From Parasphingopyxis algicola (lineage in GTDB: Bacteria > Pseudomonadota > Alphaproteobacteria > Sphingomonadales > Sphingomonadaceae): 64,000 nucleotides of DNA. Within the stretch, counting starts at the first letter, position 1. The number at the start of each line of letters is the position of its first letter. The stretch lies in contig NZ_CP051131.1 of NCBI RefSeq assembly GCF_013378075.1, positions 558,001 to 622,000 of the forward strand, in the 5' to 3' direction. The translations under genes and the position numbers were made by a program. The notes beneath the pieces were generated by a model, which saw nothing but the letters and a program-made list of their open reading frames with translations, had not been told where the DNA came from and did no database searches. Of this stretch, positions 1 to 9,420 are shown in pieces.

Positions 1-11
1 CGGGCCGAAGC

Positions 12-31
12 GTGGATAACAGGCTATCCAC
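12..31. repeat. Inverted repeat with DnaA-box-like arms
   Basis: Arms GTGGATA and TATCCAC are perfect 7-base complements around a 6-base centre. Each arm resembles part of a DnaA box (TTATCCACA), in opposite orientations. It lies about 50 bases upstream of the AmpG-like gene, at the window edge, so its left context is missing. It could be a hairpin in the leader, an operator, or chance. The sequence shows only the dyad. Confidence 0.35.
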
Positions 32-80
32 GGCGATTTTTGCCGCTAGTTTCGCGCCGACACAGGGCGGGAAGTAGATT

Positions 81-1802
81 ATGGTCGATATTGCTGAGCG
101 CGGAGTACGGCTTGGGCCGATCAGGGAATTCATTCTCGGCCTTTTTCCGTCGCCGGTCCGCCCCGGCGTTCGGCCGTATCTGGAAAATGCGCCGCTCGCG
201 GCGCTGTTTCTCGGTATGTCCTCGGGCTTTCCTTTCGCGATGATCGGCGCGACGCTGACGACGCGCCTCGCCCAGGACGATATCGAGAAATCGGCGGTCA
301 CCGCCTTCGCGCTCACTTTCCTCGCCTATAATCTCAAATGGGCCTGGGCGCCGATCATAGACAAGGTACGGATCCCCGTGCTCGGCCGGATCGGCCAGCG
401 GCGTTCCTGGCTGCTGGTTATCGGATTGGCCGTGATGGGCGCGGTGGCGCTGCTCGGCAATATCGATCCGACAGCCTCGCTCCCCGCGGTGGCGCTGGCG
501 GCGATCCTTGTCGGCGTATTGGGAGCGACCTTCGACATCGTGATTGACGGCTACCGGATCGAGCTGCTCGAACCCGAACAGCTCGGCGTGGGTTCCGGAA
601 TGAGCCAATATGGCTGGCGGATCGGCGCGGCGGTCGCCGGCGCGCTTGCGCTCGTCGTTGCCGCCCGGATGGGTTGGGGCGCGGCCTATATCGCCTGCGG
701 CCTGTTAGCGTTGCCGGCCGTCATCACCGGCCTCGTGATGGGTGAACCGACGCGCAAGATCGAGCGCAGCTGGCCCGAGTTCATGACCCGCACGCCCTAT
801 GCCATCTTCATCCTGAGCTTCCCGCTGGCTTATGGCGGCGGCGTCGCGCTCGATCGCTGGCTCGGCGTGGAGATTTTGAGCCTGATGGTAATCGTCGGCT
901 ATGTCTTTCCGATGTTCGACCTGACCGCGCGGCGCGCCCGCGATATCGGTTGGTCGGGCCATGTCAACTGGCTGCTGGTTCCGTCGCTCGCCGCCTTGCT
1001 CTCGATTCTCGTTTTCGACTGGCCGACCGTTACCCAATGGCTCGGCGCCGGCGCCGCCATCCTGTATCCGCTGCTGGCGCTCGGCGCTGCTGTTATCGCC
1101 TGGCTGTGCATCACACCGACGCGCACGGAAGGCTCGACCCAGTCCAAGGTCGTCGGCCCGCTCGTCGAGTTTTTCAGCCGCGAGGGCGCGATCATCGTCC
1201 TCGTCTTCGTACTGCTCCACAAAATCGGAGACACGCTCGCCAATCTGACGTTTCGCCTGCTGTTCGAGGATCTCGGCTACACCAATGACGAGATCGCGAT
1301 TTACGATGTCGGCGTGGGCTTCTGGGCGCTGCTCGCGGGCATTTTCGTCGGCGGCATGCTCTATGCCCGGCTCGGCATGAAGATATCGGTGCTGATCAGC
1401 CTCGTGCTGATGGCCGTCTCCAACTTCAGCTTCGCGGGACTGGCCGCTGTCGGGCACAGCAATATCGGCATGGCACTCGCTATCGGCTTCGAAAATTTCG
1501 CGAGCGGGATCGGCGGGGTGGCGGTCGTTGCCTATCTTTCGGCGCTCTGCAATCTCAAATTCACCGCGACGCACTTTGCGCTGTTATCCGCGGCGGCCAG
1601 CATTCTCGGGCGGTTCCTCACGGGCACCACTGCGGGATCGCTGATCGAGACGATGGGTTATGTGAATTTCTATCTGCTCACGACGGCGGCCGCCTTTCCC
1701 GGCGTGATCCTCTTTTGGTGGATGATGCGATCGGGGCTTGTCGATCGATCTCTGGGTACGGCCGGGTCGGAAGTGCCGGACGCGGAAGAAGATCGCGGCT
1801 AA
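81..1802 (+). CDS. ampG: AmpG-like MFS permease (muropeptide import)
   Basis: This 573-residue membrane protein has many hydrophobic segments in an MFS layout. Its N-terminal half carries AmpG-type patterns: an LFLGMSSGFPFA-like first helix, then a LKWAWAPIIDK-like loop. AmpG proteins import anhydro-muropeptides for cell-wall recycling and are often linked to beta-lactamase induction. It is longer than the E. coli protein (about 490), mainly through an extended central loop and C-terminus, as in other alphaproteobacterial members. The ATG follows a weak GGCGGGAAG Shine-Dalgarno-like stretch. The stop interlocks with the stop of the convergent neighbour in a 4-base overlap. The family is fairly clear; the substrate is inferred. 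Confidence 0.75.
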   Translation: MVDIAERGVRLGPIREFILGLFPSPVRPGVRPYLENAPLAALFLGMSSGFPFAMIGATLTTRLAQDDIEKSAVTAFALTFLAYNLKWAWAPIIDKVRIPVLGRIGQRRSWLLVIGLAVMGAVALLGNIDPTASLPAVALAAILVGVLGATFDIVIDGYRIELLEPEQLGVGSGMSQYGWRIGAAVAGALALVVAARMGWGAAYIACGLLALPAVITGLVMGEPTRKIERSWPEFMTRTPYAIFILSFPLAYGGGVALDRWLGVEILSLMVIVGYVFPMFDLTARRARDIGWSGHVNWLLVPSLAALLSILVFDWPTVTQWLGAGAAILYPLLALGAAVIAWLCITPTRTEGSTQSKVVGPLVEFFSREGAIIVLVFVLLHKIGDTLANLTFRLLFEDLGYTNDEIAIYDVGVGFWALLAGIFVGGMLYARLGMKISVLISLVLMAVSNFSFAGLAAVGHSNIGMALAIGFENFASGIGGVAVVAYLSALCNLKFTATHFALLSAAASILGRFLTGTTAGSLIETMGYVNFYLLTTAAAFPGVILFWWMMRSGLVDRSLGTAGSEVPDAEEDRG

Positions 1803-2215
1803 AGCGCGACTGGTCGGCCTATCGCGCTTAGACTTTCATTCAGCGCGGTGGCGGTTGCGACTGCCGTCGACGTCTTCCCGCTATCGAGCAAGCGAGCGAT
1901 ATGGGTGTCGGCGCCGGCCGGATCGCCGATGGCCGACAGCAACGCGTGTTCATGGGCCGTCATGCGCGGTGCGCAGCAGGGCGCGACGATCACATGGCCG
2001 CGGGCGCTGCGTGCAATATCGATGAGCAGGGCGCGCACCAGGAGCAGGGGTTTGCGATACCGCATTCCATAGGCGGCGAGCATCGCATTGGCAGCGAATG
2101 CGTCGTTCAGTCCATGAATCGCCATACGCCGTATCGCGAAGAGCAGGGTGCGGGCATTGCCGCACACCGGCGCGGCATGGGGCAGCATGGTATCGAGCTT
2201 GCTGGATTCGGGCAC
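1799..2215 (-). CDS. Small conserved Cys-containing protein, possibly DUF6628
   Basis: This 138-residue protein uses a GTG start preceded by AAAGGAAG at good spacing. It has no signal peptide or membrane segment. Visible features are a single Cys near residue 18 and an APCCAPRM motif near residue 80, embedded in helical Ala/Leu-rich sequence. I associate this pattern with a sphingomonad family (DUF6628 from memory) without known function. A Fur-like dyad sits 43-59 bases upstream, which with the Cys pair suggests an iron- or metal-related role; that is inference. It is convergent with the AmpG-like gene, and the two stops interlock. Confidence 0.6.
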   Translation of the reverse strand: MPESSKLDTMLPHAAPVCGNARTLLFAIRRMAIHGLNDAFAANAMLAAYGMRYRKPLLLVRALLIDIARSARGHVIVAPCCAPRMTAHEHALLSAIGDPAGADTHIARLLDSGKTSTAVATATALNESLSAIGRPVAL

Positions 2216-2257
2216 AGGCTTCCTTTCGTCTGGAAGGCCTTATGCTTTTATCTGCTA

Positions 2258-2274
2258 TTGCAAGTCAATCGCAA
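2258..2274 (-). promoter_or_regulatory. Fur/iron-type operator candidate
   Basis: TTGC and GCAA arms flank a 9-base centre, giving TTGCAAGTCAATCGCAA, a pattern resembling alphaproteobacterial Fur boxes (TGCAA-N-TCAATCGCA type). It lies in the 66-base gap between folC and the divergently placed start at 2215. Only the small Cys protein reads away from it, since folC ends here. Similarity to a Fur site is judged by eye. Confidence 0.4.
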
Positions 2275-2281
2275 TAAAAGA

Positions 2282-3595
2282 TCATTCAGGATAATTGGCA
2301 TTCGCCCGTAGCATGTCGCCGGCGAGATAGAGCGAACCGACAACGGCGATGCGCGATGGAGCATCCTCGCCACGCGCAGCGAGATTGTCGACGGCGGTCT
2401 CGATGTCGGAGGCGGTGTCGGCGGCGATATCCAATCCGTCGGCGATTTCGGCGAGCGTATCGGGCGGATGGCAGGCATGGCCCTCGATCGGCAGGAATGT
2501 TGCGGATCGCGCAACACGGGCAAGGGGCGTCAGAAATCCGACCGGATCCTTGTTCGCCAACATGCCCATGACCAGGTGAAGCCCGCCGGTATCCGCGAAA
2601 TGGGCGGCGAGCGCTTCCGCCGCCAGCACGTTATGCCCGCCGTCCAGCCAGACCTCCGTGCCATCGCGCAGGCGCGCAGTCAGCGGCCCCGGCTCCATCT
2701 TCTGCAAACGGGCCGGCCAGTCGGCCCATCCCATGGCGGCCTTGAGTGCGGCCTCGGGCACCTCCACCGCGCGCTGGTGGCTGAGCATGGCGATGGCGAG
2801 CAGCGCATTGTCCACCTGGTGCGCACCGGCCAGCCGGGGCAGGGGCAGGCGATACCGGTTTTCGCTGTCGCGATAATGGAGCTGGCCGCGATAGGCTGCG
2901 CCGCGCCAGTCGCGCCCCCGGGCGATCCATTCGGCGCCCTTTTTCCCGGCAACCTGCGCGATCGAACGCCCCAGCGGCGCATCATATTCCTGCGTGACGA
3001 GAGGCCGTCCCCGTTTCGCGATCCCGGCTTTCTCGGCAGCGATCACGGCGATGTCGGAGCCGAGAAAAGCTTCATGATCGATACCGAGATGGGCGATACC
3101 GGTCACGAGCGGCCGCTCGATCACATTCGTCGCGTCAAGCCGGCCGCCGAGCCCGACCTCGATGACGCACGCGTCGGTAGGGGTCCGGGAGAAGGCCAGA
3201 AAGGCCGCGGCCGTCGTTGCCTCGAAAAAACTGGGATCGATGCCATCTGCCTGATCGAGCACCTCGGCGAGCAACGGCGCGAGCGCGTCGTCGGCGATCA
3301 GCGTTCCGGCAACCCGGATCCGCTCGTTGAACCGCACCAGATGCGGGCTCGTATAGACATGGGCGGAAAGCCCGGCCGCTTCGATCGCCGCCCGCAGAAA
3401 GGCGCAGGTCGAACCCTTGCCGTTGGTCCCGGCGACGTGGAAGACTGGCGGCAGGGCACGATGCGGGTTGCCGAGCCGTTCGAGCAATGTTGTTATGCGC
3501 TCGAGCCCCAGCGTATCGCGGCCGGGCGACAGAGTCGCCAGCCTGTCGAGTTGGCGTTGGACCGCCGGATCGTCCGAACGCGCGTTATCGGCCAT
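2282..3595 (-). CDS. folC: Folylpolyglutamate/dihydrofolate synthase
   Basis: A 437-residue Mur-ligase-type enzyme that adds glutamate to dihydropteroate or folates. The N-terminus has the P-loop HVAGTNGKGSTCAF and the following TSPHLVRFNERI omega-loop region diagnostic of FolC; a central DATN and the C-terminal Mur ligase domain are present. It is the last gene of the run lapA-pyrF-unknown-trpF-trpB-trpA-accD-folC and sits 12 bases after accD. The accD-folC pair is common in proteobacteria. The length is normal and nothing looks broken. Confidence 0.93.
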   Translation of the reverse strand: MADNARSDDPAVQRQLDRLATLSPGRDTLGLERITTLLERLGNPHRALPPVFHVAGTNGKGSTCAFLRAAIEAAGLSAHVYTSPHLVRFNERIRVAGTLIADDALAPLLAEVLDQADGIDPSFFEATTAAAFLAFSRTPTDACVIEVGLGGRLDATNVIERPLVTGIAHLGIDHEAFLGSDIAVIAAEKAGIAKRGRPLVTQEYDAPLGRSIAQVAGKKGAEWIARGRDWRGAAYRGQLHYRDSENRYRLPLPRLAGAHQVDNALLAIAMLSHQRAVEVPEAALKAAMGWADWPARLQKMEPGPLTARLRDGTEVWLDGGHNVLAAEALAAHFADTGGLHLVMGMLANKDPVGFLTPLARVARSATFLPIEGHACHPPDTLAEIADGLDIAADTASDIETAVDNLAARGEDAPSRIAVVGSLYLAGDMLRANANYPE

Positions 3596-3607
3596 GGCGG
3601 CTCTGAC

Positions 3608-4462
3608 TTAGGCGGCCTGGCGCGAGGGCGCGAGAAAATCGATCAGCTGGGCAAGCGTATCCCGCAAATCCTTGCGCGCGACGATCATGTCGAGTGCGCC
3701 GTGATCGAGCAGGTATTCGGCGCTCTGGAAATTGTCGGGCAGCTTCTCGCGGATCGTGTTCTCGATCACCCGCCGCCCGGTAAAGGCGAGCAACGCCTTG
3801 GGCTCGGCGATCTGGATATCGCCGAGCATCGCATAGCTCGCCATCACCCCGCCCGATGTCGGGTCGGTCAGCACGACGATATAGGGGAGGCCGGCCTCGC
3901 GCAGCTCTTCGACGGCGACGGTCATCTTCGGCATTTGCATCAGCGAAAGCGCACCTTCCTGCATCCGTGCGCCGCCGGATGCGGTGAAGACGATGTAAGG
4001 GCAACCGGACTCGACGGCCGCGCGGGCGCCACGAACGAACGCCTCGCCGACGGCCAGCCCCATCGAACCGCCCATAAAGGCGAAGTCCTGGACGCCGATG
4101 ACCGCGTCCTGGCCCTTGATCGTGCCCGTGGCATTGACGAAGGCATCGCTTTCGCCGGTGGCGGCCCGGGCGGCCTTCAGCCGATCCGTATATTTCTTCT
4201 GATCGCGGAACTTGAGCGGGTCTTCCTTCACCTTGGGTGCCGGCAATTCCTCCCAGCTGTGATCGTCGAACAGCTGCAGAAACCGCTTCGACGGCCCGAT
4301 CCGGCCATGGAAACCGCATTCGGGGCAGACCGACAGGTTTTCCTCATATTCCTTGGTGAACACCATCTGGTTGCAGTCGCGGCATTTGTGCCAGAGCGTG
4401 TCTTCGGTCGTCCGCTTCGAGATGAAGGGAATGCGGTTCCGGACATTGTTGAACCAGTTCAT
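3608..4462 (-). CDS. accD: Acetyl-CoA carboxylase carboxyltransferase subunit beta
   Basis: This 284-residue protein is the zinc-binding beta subunit of the carboxyltransferase that transfers carboxyl from biotin to acetyl-CoA in fatty-acid synthesis. The N-terminal zinc ribbon has Cys27, Cys30, Cys46 and Cys49. A crotonase-like fold follows, with the [16 protein letters not shown] and [12 protein letters not shown] signatures. The frame is open upstream into trpA to 4642, but the start at 4462 gives the conserved [13 protein letters not shown]-terminus and leaves a normal 13-base spacer after trpA. It works with AccA, which is not in the window. Confidence 0.95.
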   Translation of the reverse strand: MNWFNNVRNRIPFISKRTTEDTLWHKCRDCNQMVFTKEYEENLSVCPECGFHGRIGPSKRFLQLFDDHSWEELPAPKVKEDPLKFRDQKKYTDRLKAARAATGESDAFVNATGTIKGQDAVIGVQDFAFMGGSMGLAVGEAFVRGARAAVESGCPYIVFTASGGARMQEGALSLMQMPKMTVAVEELREAGLPYIVVLTDPTSGGVMASYAMLGDIQIAEPKALLAFTGRRVIENTIREKLPDNFQSAEYLLDHGALDMIVARKDLRDTLAQLIDFLAPSRQAA

Positions 4463-4475
4463 GAGCGGTTTCCTG

Positions 4476-5282
4476 TTATTGGCGCGCGGACTGTATAGCG
4501 GCGGATAGGGACGCAACATAGTCGCGAACTGGGCCGGATGCATCCGCACCATGTTTGCCGACCAGTTCCACGATCGCGGACCCGACGACGACGCCATCGG
4601 CGACGCGGGCGATATCGGCGGCCTGTTCGGGGGTCCGGACACCGAAACCTACTGCCACGGGCAGATCCGTCTGCGCCTTGAGCTTCGCGACCGCAGCCTC
4701 GATACTGTCCTGTGCCGCCTGCTGCTTGCCCGTGATCCCGGCCACCGAGACATAATAGAGAAAACCGGATGCGCCATCCAGCACGGCCGGCAGGCGCGCT
4801 TCGTCGGTCGTCGGCGTGGCGAGCCGGATCGTATCGATCAGGGCATCGCGGAGAGAGGGGCCGAGCGCATCGTCCTCTTCGGTCGGGATATCGACGCAGA
4901 TCACCCCATCGACGCCGGCTTCGCGGCATTGCTCGGCAAACCAGGCCGGTCCGCGCCGGATCATCGGGTTCGCATAGCCCATCAGGACCAGCGGGGTTTC
5001 CGGATGGCGACCGCGAAAATCGCGGGCGATGGCGAATAGATCAGCGGTCGTCGTACCCGCGCAGAGCGACCGGAGATTGGCTTCCTGGATCGACGGACCG
5101 TCCGCCATCGGATCGGTGAACGGCATGCCGAGTTCGATGATATCGGCGCCGCCGTTTACGAGTGCATCGAGGATGGCGGCTGTGCCGTCCGGCGCGGGAT
5201 CGCCGCCGGTTACGAAGGCGACAAGTGCGGCACGGCCATCGTCATTGCATCGCGCAAAGGCCTGTTCGAGCCGCGCGCTCAC
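4476..5282 (-). CDS. trpA: Tryptophan synthase alpha chain
   Basis: A 268-residue TIM-barrel subunit that cleaves indole-glycerol phosphate to indole and glyceraldehyde phosphate, channelling indole to TrpB. The catalytic-Glu region [17 protein letters not shown] and the later [11 protein letters not shown] phosphate-binding region are visible. The start is GTG, overlapping the trpB stop as GTGA, consistent with translational coupling. It is part of the trpFBA block. trpC, trpD and trpE are not in the window. Confidence 0.95.
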   Translation of the reverse strand: MSARLEQAFARCNDDGRAALVAFVTGGDPAPDGTAAILDALVNGGADIIELGMPFTDPMADGPSIQEANLRSLCAGTTTADLFAIARDFRGRHPETPLVLMGYANPMIRRGPAWFAEQCREAGVDGVICVDIPTEEDDALGPSLRDALIDTIRLATPTTDEARLPAVLDGASGFLYYVSVAGITGKQQAAQDSIEAAVAKLKAQTDLPVAVGFGVRTPEQAADIARVADGVVVGSAIVELVGKHGADASGPVRDYVASLSAAIQSARQ

Positions 5283-6520
5283 ATCTCCACTCCTAGCGCT
5301 TCCGCAACCGTGAAAATATCCTTATCGCCCCGGCCGCACAGATTGGCGAGCACGATCCGGTCGCGATTCATGGTTTTCGCCCGCTCGACAACGGCCGCGA
5401 TCGCATGGCTCGGTTCGAGTGCGGGGATGATGCCTTCGGTCCGGCACAGAAGCTGGAAGGCGTCGAGCGCCTCGCTATCGGTCACGCTCGCATATTCGAC
5501 CCGGCCGCTTTCCTTGAGCCAGGCATGTTCGGGACCGATGCCCGGATAGTCGAGACCGGCCGAAATCGAATGCGCTTCCGCGATCTGGCCGTCCTCATCC
5601 TGGAGAAGGTACGTCTTGTTGCCGTGGAGCACGCCGGGATCGCCGCCGGCAAGACTCGCGGCATGGCGCTTGTCGAGCCCTTCGCCGGCGGCCTCGATGC
5701 CGAGCATCGCGACCTCGGGATCGTCGAGAAACGGGTGGAACAGGCCGATGGCGTTCGATCCGCCGCCGATCGCCGCGACCAGCAGGTCGGGCAGCTTGCC
5801 AGTGCGCTCGAGCATCTGCGCGCGGGCCTCGGTGCCGATCACGCTCTGGAAATCGCGGACGAGTTCGGGATAGGGATGGGGGCCCGCCGCCGTGCCGATG
5901 ATGTAGAAAGTGTCGTGCACATTCGCGACCCAGTCGCGCAGCCCCTCGTTCATCGCATCCTTGAGCGTCTCCGCGCCGCTGGTCACGGGCACGACTTCGG
6001 CGCCGAGCAGCTTCATCCGGAACACGTTGGGCTGCTGCCGCTCGATGTCGCGCGCGCCCATGTAGATGACGCAGGGCAGGCCGAACCGCGCGGCGACGGT
6101 CGCCGTCGCAACGCCGTGCTGGCCGGCGCCCGTTTCGGCGATGATCCGCGTCTTGCCCATGCGCTTGGCGAGCAGGATCTGGCCGATGCAATTGTTGATC
6201 TTGTGCGCGCCGGTATGGTTGAGTTCGTCGCGCTTGAACCAGATCTGCGCGCCTTTGCCGTCGGCCGCGCCCTGCCGCACTTCCTCGGTCAGCCGCTCGG
6301 CGAAATAGAGCGGGGAAGGGCGGCCCACATAATGTTCGAGCAGATCGTCGAATTCGGCCTGGAACGCCGGATCCTCCTTTGCCGCGCGATATTCCTTCTC
6401 GAGATCGAGGATCAGCGGCATCAGCGTTTCGGCGACATAACGGCCGCCATAATCGCCGAAATGGCCGTGTTCGTCCGGCAGGGCGCGATAGCTATTAGGA
6501 GGTGGGGATTGATCGGTCAT
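5279..6520 (-). CDS. trpB: Tryptophan synthase beta chain
   Basis: A 413-residue PLP enzyme joining indole with serine to make tryptophan. The PLP lysine is Lys107 in [10 protein letters not shown], and the phosphate-binding GGGSNAIG motif is present. It is the standard TrpB1 type that pairs with TrpA. Its start overlaps trpF by 4 bases (ATGA) and its end overlaps trpA by 4 bases, so three consecutive pathway genes are coupled. Confidence 0.96.
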   Translation of the reverse strand: MTDQSPPPNSYRALPDEHGHFGDYGGRYVAETLMPLILDLEKEYRAAKEDPAFQAEFDDLLEHYVGRPSPLYFAERLTEEVRQGAADGKGAQIWFKRDELNHTGAHKINNCIGQILLAKRMGKTRIIAETGAGQHGVATATVAARFGLPCVIYMGARDIERQQPNVFRMKLLGAEVVPVTSGAETLKDAMNEGLRDWVANVHDTFYIIGTAAGPHPYPELVRDFQSVIGTEARAQMLERTGKLPDLLVAAIGGGSNAIGLFHPFLDDPEVAMLGIEAAGEGLDKRHAASLAGGDPGVLHGNKTYLLQDEDGQIAEAHSISAGLDYPGIGPEHAWLKESGRVEYASVTDSEALDAFQLLCRTEGIIPALEPSHAIAAVVERAKTMNRDRIVLANLCGRGDKDIFTVAEALGVEM

Positions 6521-7173
6521 GCGGCTTTCACGGCTTCCATGAATGCGGAAATCTTCGCGGGATCCTTGATACCCGGCTCGCTTTCGACGCCGGACGAGAC
6601 ATCCAGCATGGATGCGCCGGTGATCGCAATAGCCTCGGCGACATTCTCCGCCGTCAGGCCACCGGACAGGCCCCAGGGCATCTTGTGGTTGAAGCGTTTC
6701 AACAGTTTCCAGTCGAACGCGATCCCCATGCCGCCCGGCAGGCGCGAGGCCTTGGGCGTGCGGGCGTCGAACAGGATCATATCCGCATCGTCGCGATAGC
6801 GCCGCGCGCGTTCCAGGTCGCTCGCGGTGCTGACCGGAATCGCCTTCCAGATATCGACATCGAGCCGCGCCTTGATCGATTTCAGCCGCTCGGGCCGTTC
6901 CTCGCCATGCAGCTGGATGACATCGAGGCGGGCCGCCGCAATGGCGCGTTCCAGCAGTGAATCCTCGGGTTCCACAAATACGCCAACCCGCTTCATCGTC
7001 TTGGGCACATGCTTGACGAGCGCAGGCGCTTCGCGCGGTCGGATATTGCGCGGGCTGGGATCGTAGAAGACGAATCCGGCATAGGCCGCGCCGACATCCG
7101 CCGCAGCTTCGATGGCCTCAACCGACGTAAGGCCGCATATCTTTACCGATGGAGACACGGGTGGTTCGATCAA
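6517..7173 (-). CDS. trpF: Phosphoribosylanthranilate isomerase
   Basis: This 218-residue TIM barrel isomerises N-(5-phosphoribosyl)anthranilate in tryptophan synthesis. The catalytic [11 protein letters not shown] motif is near the N-terminus, and the [11 protein letters not shown] phosphate-binding strand is near residue 180. The start chosen is TTG at 7173, because it overlaps the upstream stop as TTGA like the other junctions here. A GTG five codons further in (7158) is the alternative and also leaves the motif intact. Length is normal. Confidence 0.93.
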   Translation of the reverse strand: MIEPPVSPSVKICGLTSVEAIEAAADVGAAYAGFVFYDPSPRNIRPREAPALVKHVPKTMKRVGVFVEPEDSLLERAIAAARLDVIQLHGEERPERLKSIKARLDVDIWKAIPVSTASDLERARRYRDDADMILFDARTPKASRLPGGMGIAFDWKLLKRFNHKMPWGLSGGLTAENVAEAIAITGASMLDVSSGVESEPGIKDPAKISAFMEAVKAA

Positions 7174-8057
7174 CTTTCGGGCGTGAACATGACGACTGCG
7201 CTGCGATAGTCGTTTCCATCGTAATAGAGCGCGCCACAGGTTGTTTGCAATGCGCCATCAGCCGCACGACGCAAATCGATGCAACCGCCGCCGATCGCTG
7301 GAACAACCGAACCGTCGGGCAAAACAAGGCGCCCCACAGTTAAGCGACCCGGATCGTCTCCATCGGTGATATCGGCAAAGGCCAACGTGGCGCCGTTCCC
7401 AAGTGAGGAATCGATAAAACTGCGAGTACCGTTCGCGGCAATGCGCATGCTATCGCACTGCCATTCGAGATCTTCGGCGGGAGAGAGTATTTCATCTATC
7501 TCCGCGTATGCGAAAGCGACGAATATATCGACAAGCATTGATCGTTCGTCCCGAAGCAACTCACAAGACCCTGAAAGCCGCCCTGCAATACCCGGAACCC
7601 GTTCTGGATCGTCGATTTCGAAGCGAACGATTGTGAGGCGTCTGGTTTCTTCGCCTCGCTCTTCCGCAACGCAAATCATACCCCGCGACCCGGAATCCCC
7701 CGGCGCTCGGATGCGGCATTGTCCGCTTGCCCGACGCCGCGAGGCCGAGTTCTCGACTGCAGAAATGGAAAAGCGGCCTTCCTGCCCATTAGTTGCACCG
7801 TGAAACGTCATCAGGGGGCGTAGATCACTCTCCCCGCGGTTGCGGTGGAACGAGATGGCGTGCTCCCAGTCGATTATTGCGGAACGACAATTGATCGACG
7901 CTAGCGAACCATAGCCCATGGTAACAAAAATGTCTGACAGCTCCGGCTCGAGCGGCCGGCATTGGCCCGCGATCCGCTCGCTCGCATGCGCTACCGGGGC
8001 GAGGGGACCCGCCGCCCAGAACATGACGGTGCCAACAATGCCGAGAAAGCGGATCAC
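7170..8057 (-). CDS. Unknown exported protein, two tandem four-Cys repeats
   Basis: I do not recognise this 295-residue protein. A hydrophobic segment at residues 3-25 ending AHA-S looks like a cleavable signal peptide. The mature part appears to be two copies of a roughly 125-residue unit. Each opens with a G-x-C motif followed by a (L/V)xDIFVxxxYxxI-like stretch, has a second Cys before a W or near it, and closes with G-x-C ... x-C in a beta-rich segment. That gives four Cys per copy in matching order, probably disulfides in the periplasm. The GTG start overlaps pyrF (GTGA) and the stop overlaps trpF, so the gene is translationally wedged into a metabolic operon. Codon use seems less GC-rich than in its neighbours, by eye. 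Confidence 0.7.
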   Translation of the reverse strand: MIRFLGIVGTVMFWAAGPLAPVAHASERIAGQCRPLEPELSDIFVTMGYGSLASINCRSAIIDWEHAISFHRNRGESDLRPLMTFHGATNGQEGRFSISAVENSASRRRASGQCRIRAPGDSGSRGMICVAEERGEETRRLTIVRFEIDDPERVPGIAGRLSGSCELLRDERSMLVDIFVAFAYAEIDEILSPAEDLEWQCDSMRIAANGTRSFIDSSLGNGATLAFADITDGDDPGRLTVGRLVLPDGSVVPAIGGGCIDLRRAADGALQTTCGALYYDGNDYRSAVVMFTPES

Positions 8058-8728
8058 AATGTCGCTTCTATCGCCCTTGCCGCAAGGTCGGGCACCGCGG
8101 CTTGGGTGATCGGTCGGCCGATCACGATGATCGAGGCGCCCGAGTGGAGGGCGTCGGCGGGCGTCACGGTGCGTTTCTGATCGCCTGTCTTGCCGCTGGA
8201 CGGCCGCACGCCCGGTACGACGAAAAAGCCGTCGGGCCAGATTTTCTTCGCCGCCTTAACCTCGCGACCCGAACAGACGACACCGTCGAGACCCGAAAGC
8301 TTGGCCAGTTCGGTCAATCGCGCGACCTGGTCGTGGGGATCGCCGTCGACGCCCATATCGTGCAGGTCCTCCCCGTCGAGGCTGGTGAGAACCGTCACAC
8401 CGACGACCTTGGTGTTCATCGGCGCCGCCGCTTTCGCATCTTCCATCATCGCCCGGCCACCGCCGGCATGGACGGTGAGGATCGCCGGTTCGATCGGCCG
8501 CAGCGCCTGAACGGCCTTTGCGACGGTGTTCGGAATGTCATGCAGCTTGAGATCGAGGAAAATCGGCAGATCGAGCGCCGCCATCTCCTTCACGCCCTCG
8601 GGGCCGTTGGCCGCGAAGAATTCCAGACCCAATTTGATGCCGCCGATATGGTTGCGCACAGCCGAGGCGACGGTTTTCGCCTTTTCGATATCTGGCGTAT
8701 CGAGAGCGATGAAGATCGGGCTTCTCAT
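8054..8728 (-). CDS. pyrF: Orotidine 5'-phosphate decarboxylase
   Basis: A 224-residue TIM barrel that converts OMP to UMP in pyrimidine synthesis. The catalytic Asp-Lys array is visible as DLKLHDIPNTV near residue 60, and the C-terminal ends with a GASIIVIGRPIT phosphate-binding motif. The ATG overlaps the stop of the LapA-domain gene by 4 bases, and its own stop overlaps the exported-protein gene. Placement next to trpF is common in alphaproteobacteria; the wedge between them is not. Confidence 0.95.
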   Translation of the reverse strand: MRSPIFIALDTPDIEKAKTVASAVRNHIGGIKLGLEFFAANGPEGVKEMAALDLPIFLDLKLHDIPNTVAKAVQALRPIEPAILTVHAGGGRAMMEDAKAAAPMNTKVVGVTVLTSLDGEDLHDMGVDGDPHDQVARLTELAKLSGLDGVVCSGREVKAAKKIWPDGFFVVPGVRPSSGKTGDQKRTVTPADALHSGASIIVIGRPITQAAVPDLAARAIEATL

Positions 8729-9075
8729 GCGCTACTACCGCGCGGCGCCGGCGTGTCGAGGGTCAGCTCGTCACCGGCCGGAGTGTCGGCGCCTTCTGCG
8801 CGTTCGGGTGCCCGGAAACGCTTCATGCCGCGCTCGTCGGCCAGCTCGCGCGACACCGTGTCGAGCCGCTTGCCCAGACGCCATGCCTTGGTGCGGTAGT
8901 ATATAAGCGTCGGGACGAAGCCGACGAGGAAGAAGAAGAAGAGCAGGAGCGGCAGTTTTACGTCGGCCTGCAGCCCGCCCCACAGATTCACCGTGACGGG
9001 CAGCCAGTTATTGATCGAAAACAGCACGACGACGGCCGAAAGCACGATCCAGAAAAGGGTTTTCAAAAAGCTCAT
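8725..9075 (-). CDS. LapA-domain inner membrane protein
   Basis: A 116-residue protein with two hydrophobic helices, at residues 4-24 and about 42-62, and a charged C-terminal tail. This is the LapA/DUF1049 pattern (lipopolysaccharide assembly protein A domain). In proteobacteria such genes often precede pyrF. It is the first gene of the eight-gene minus-strand run down to folC. Precise function is not established for this group. Confidence 0.8.
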   Translation of the reverse strand: MSFLKTLFWIVLSAVVVLFSINNWLPVTVNLWGGLQADVKLPLLLFFFFLVGFVPTLIYYRTKAWRLGKRLDTVSRELADERGMKRFRAPERAEGADTPAGDELTLDTPAPRGSSA

Positions 9076-9213
9076 TGCGATCCCGTTTGAAGATTGGAGA
9101 CCTTATTAGTGCGCGAAACTGGCAATGGCCAGAAGCGGGGATCGCAAATCGGCACGCCGAGGCTATTCGGCGCAGGGCGGCCGTCGGTTCGACTTTGCGA
9201 ACGGTATCATCGC

Positions 9214-9241
9214 TTGCCCTTCCGCGCGGTATTGCTATAGA
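9214..9241 (+). promoter_or_regulatory. Sigma70-type promoter for tRNA-Leu
   Basis: TTGCCC (9214-9219), a 16-base spacer, then TATAGA (9236-9241). The predicted transcription start is about 15-20 bases before the tRNA. Assigned by similarity to the housekeeping consensus and by position. Confidence 0.5.
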
Positions 9242-9264
9242 CGCCGCCGACCGGCGGTCCTCTA

Positions 9265-9349
9265 GCGGGCGTGGCGGAACTGGTAGACGCGCTTGGTTTA
9301 GGTCCAAGTATCGAAAGATGTGGGGGTTCGAGTCCCTTCGCCCGCACCA
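9265..9349 (+). tRNA. tRNA-Leu (anticodon TAG)
   Basis: An 85-base gene with acceptor arms GCGGGCG (9265-9271) and CGCCCGC (9339-9345), then A and an encoded CCA. The anticodon stem is CTTGG/CCAAG with loop TTTAGGT, and the anticodon TAG lies at 9299-9301. The variable arm is long, as expected for a class II leucine tRNA. The T arm GGGGG-TTCGAGT-CCCTT is intact. Confidence 0.96.
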
Positions 9350-9420
9350 GGCTTGCCACCAACCCGCGGCCAAACCGCCTCCCGATTTCCCTTTCTGACG
9401 AAGGCTTGATTGTAAGAACC

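Noticed and set aside
12-31. Possible replication origin at the window start
   Set aside because: Only two imperfect DnaA-like arms, no AT-rich unwinding region and no dnaA/hemE/parAB context.
2468-4498. Long plus-strand open frame of 676 codons
   Set aside because: It is antisense to folC and accD, both clear by motif. The translation is low-complexity and Arg/Gly/His-rich, typical of an open frame opposite a GC-rich gene.
4463-4642. 60-codon N-terminal extension of accD
   Set aside because: Overlaps trpA and precedes the conserved MNWFNNVRN start.
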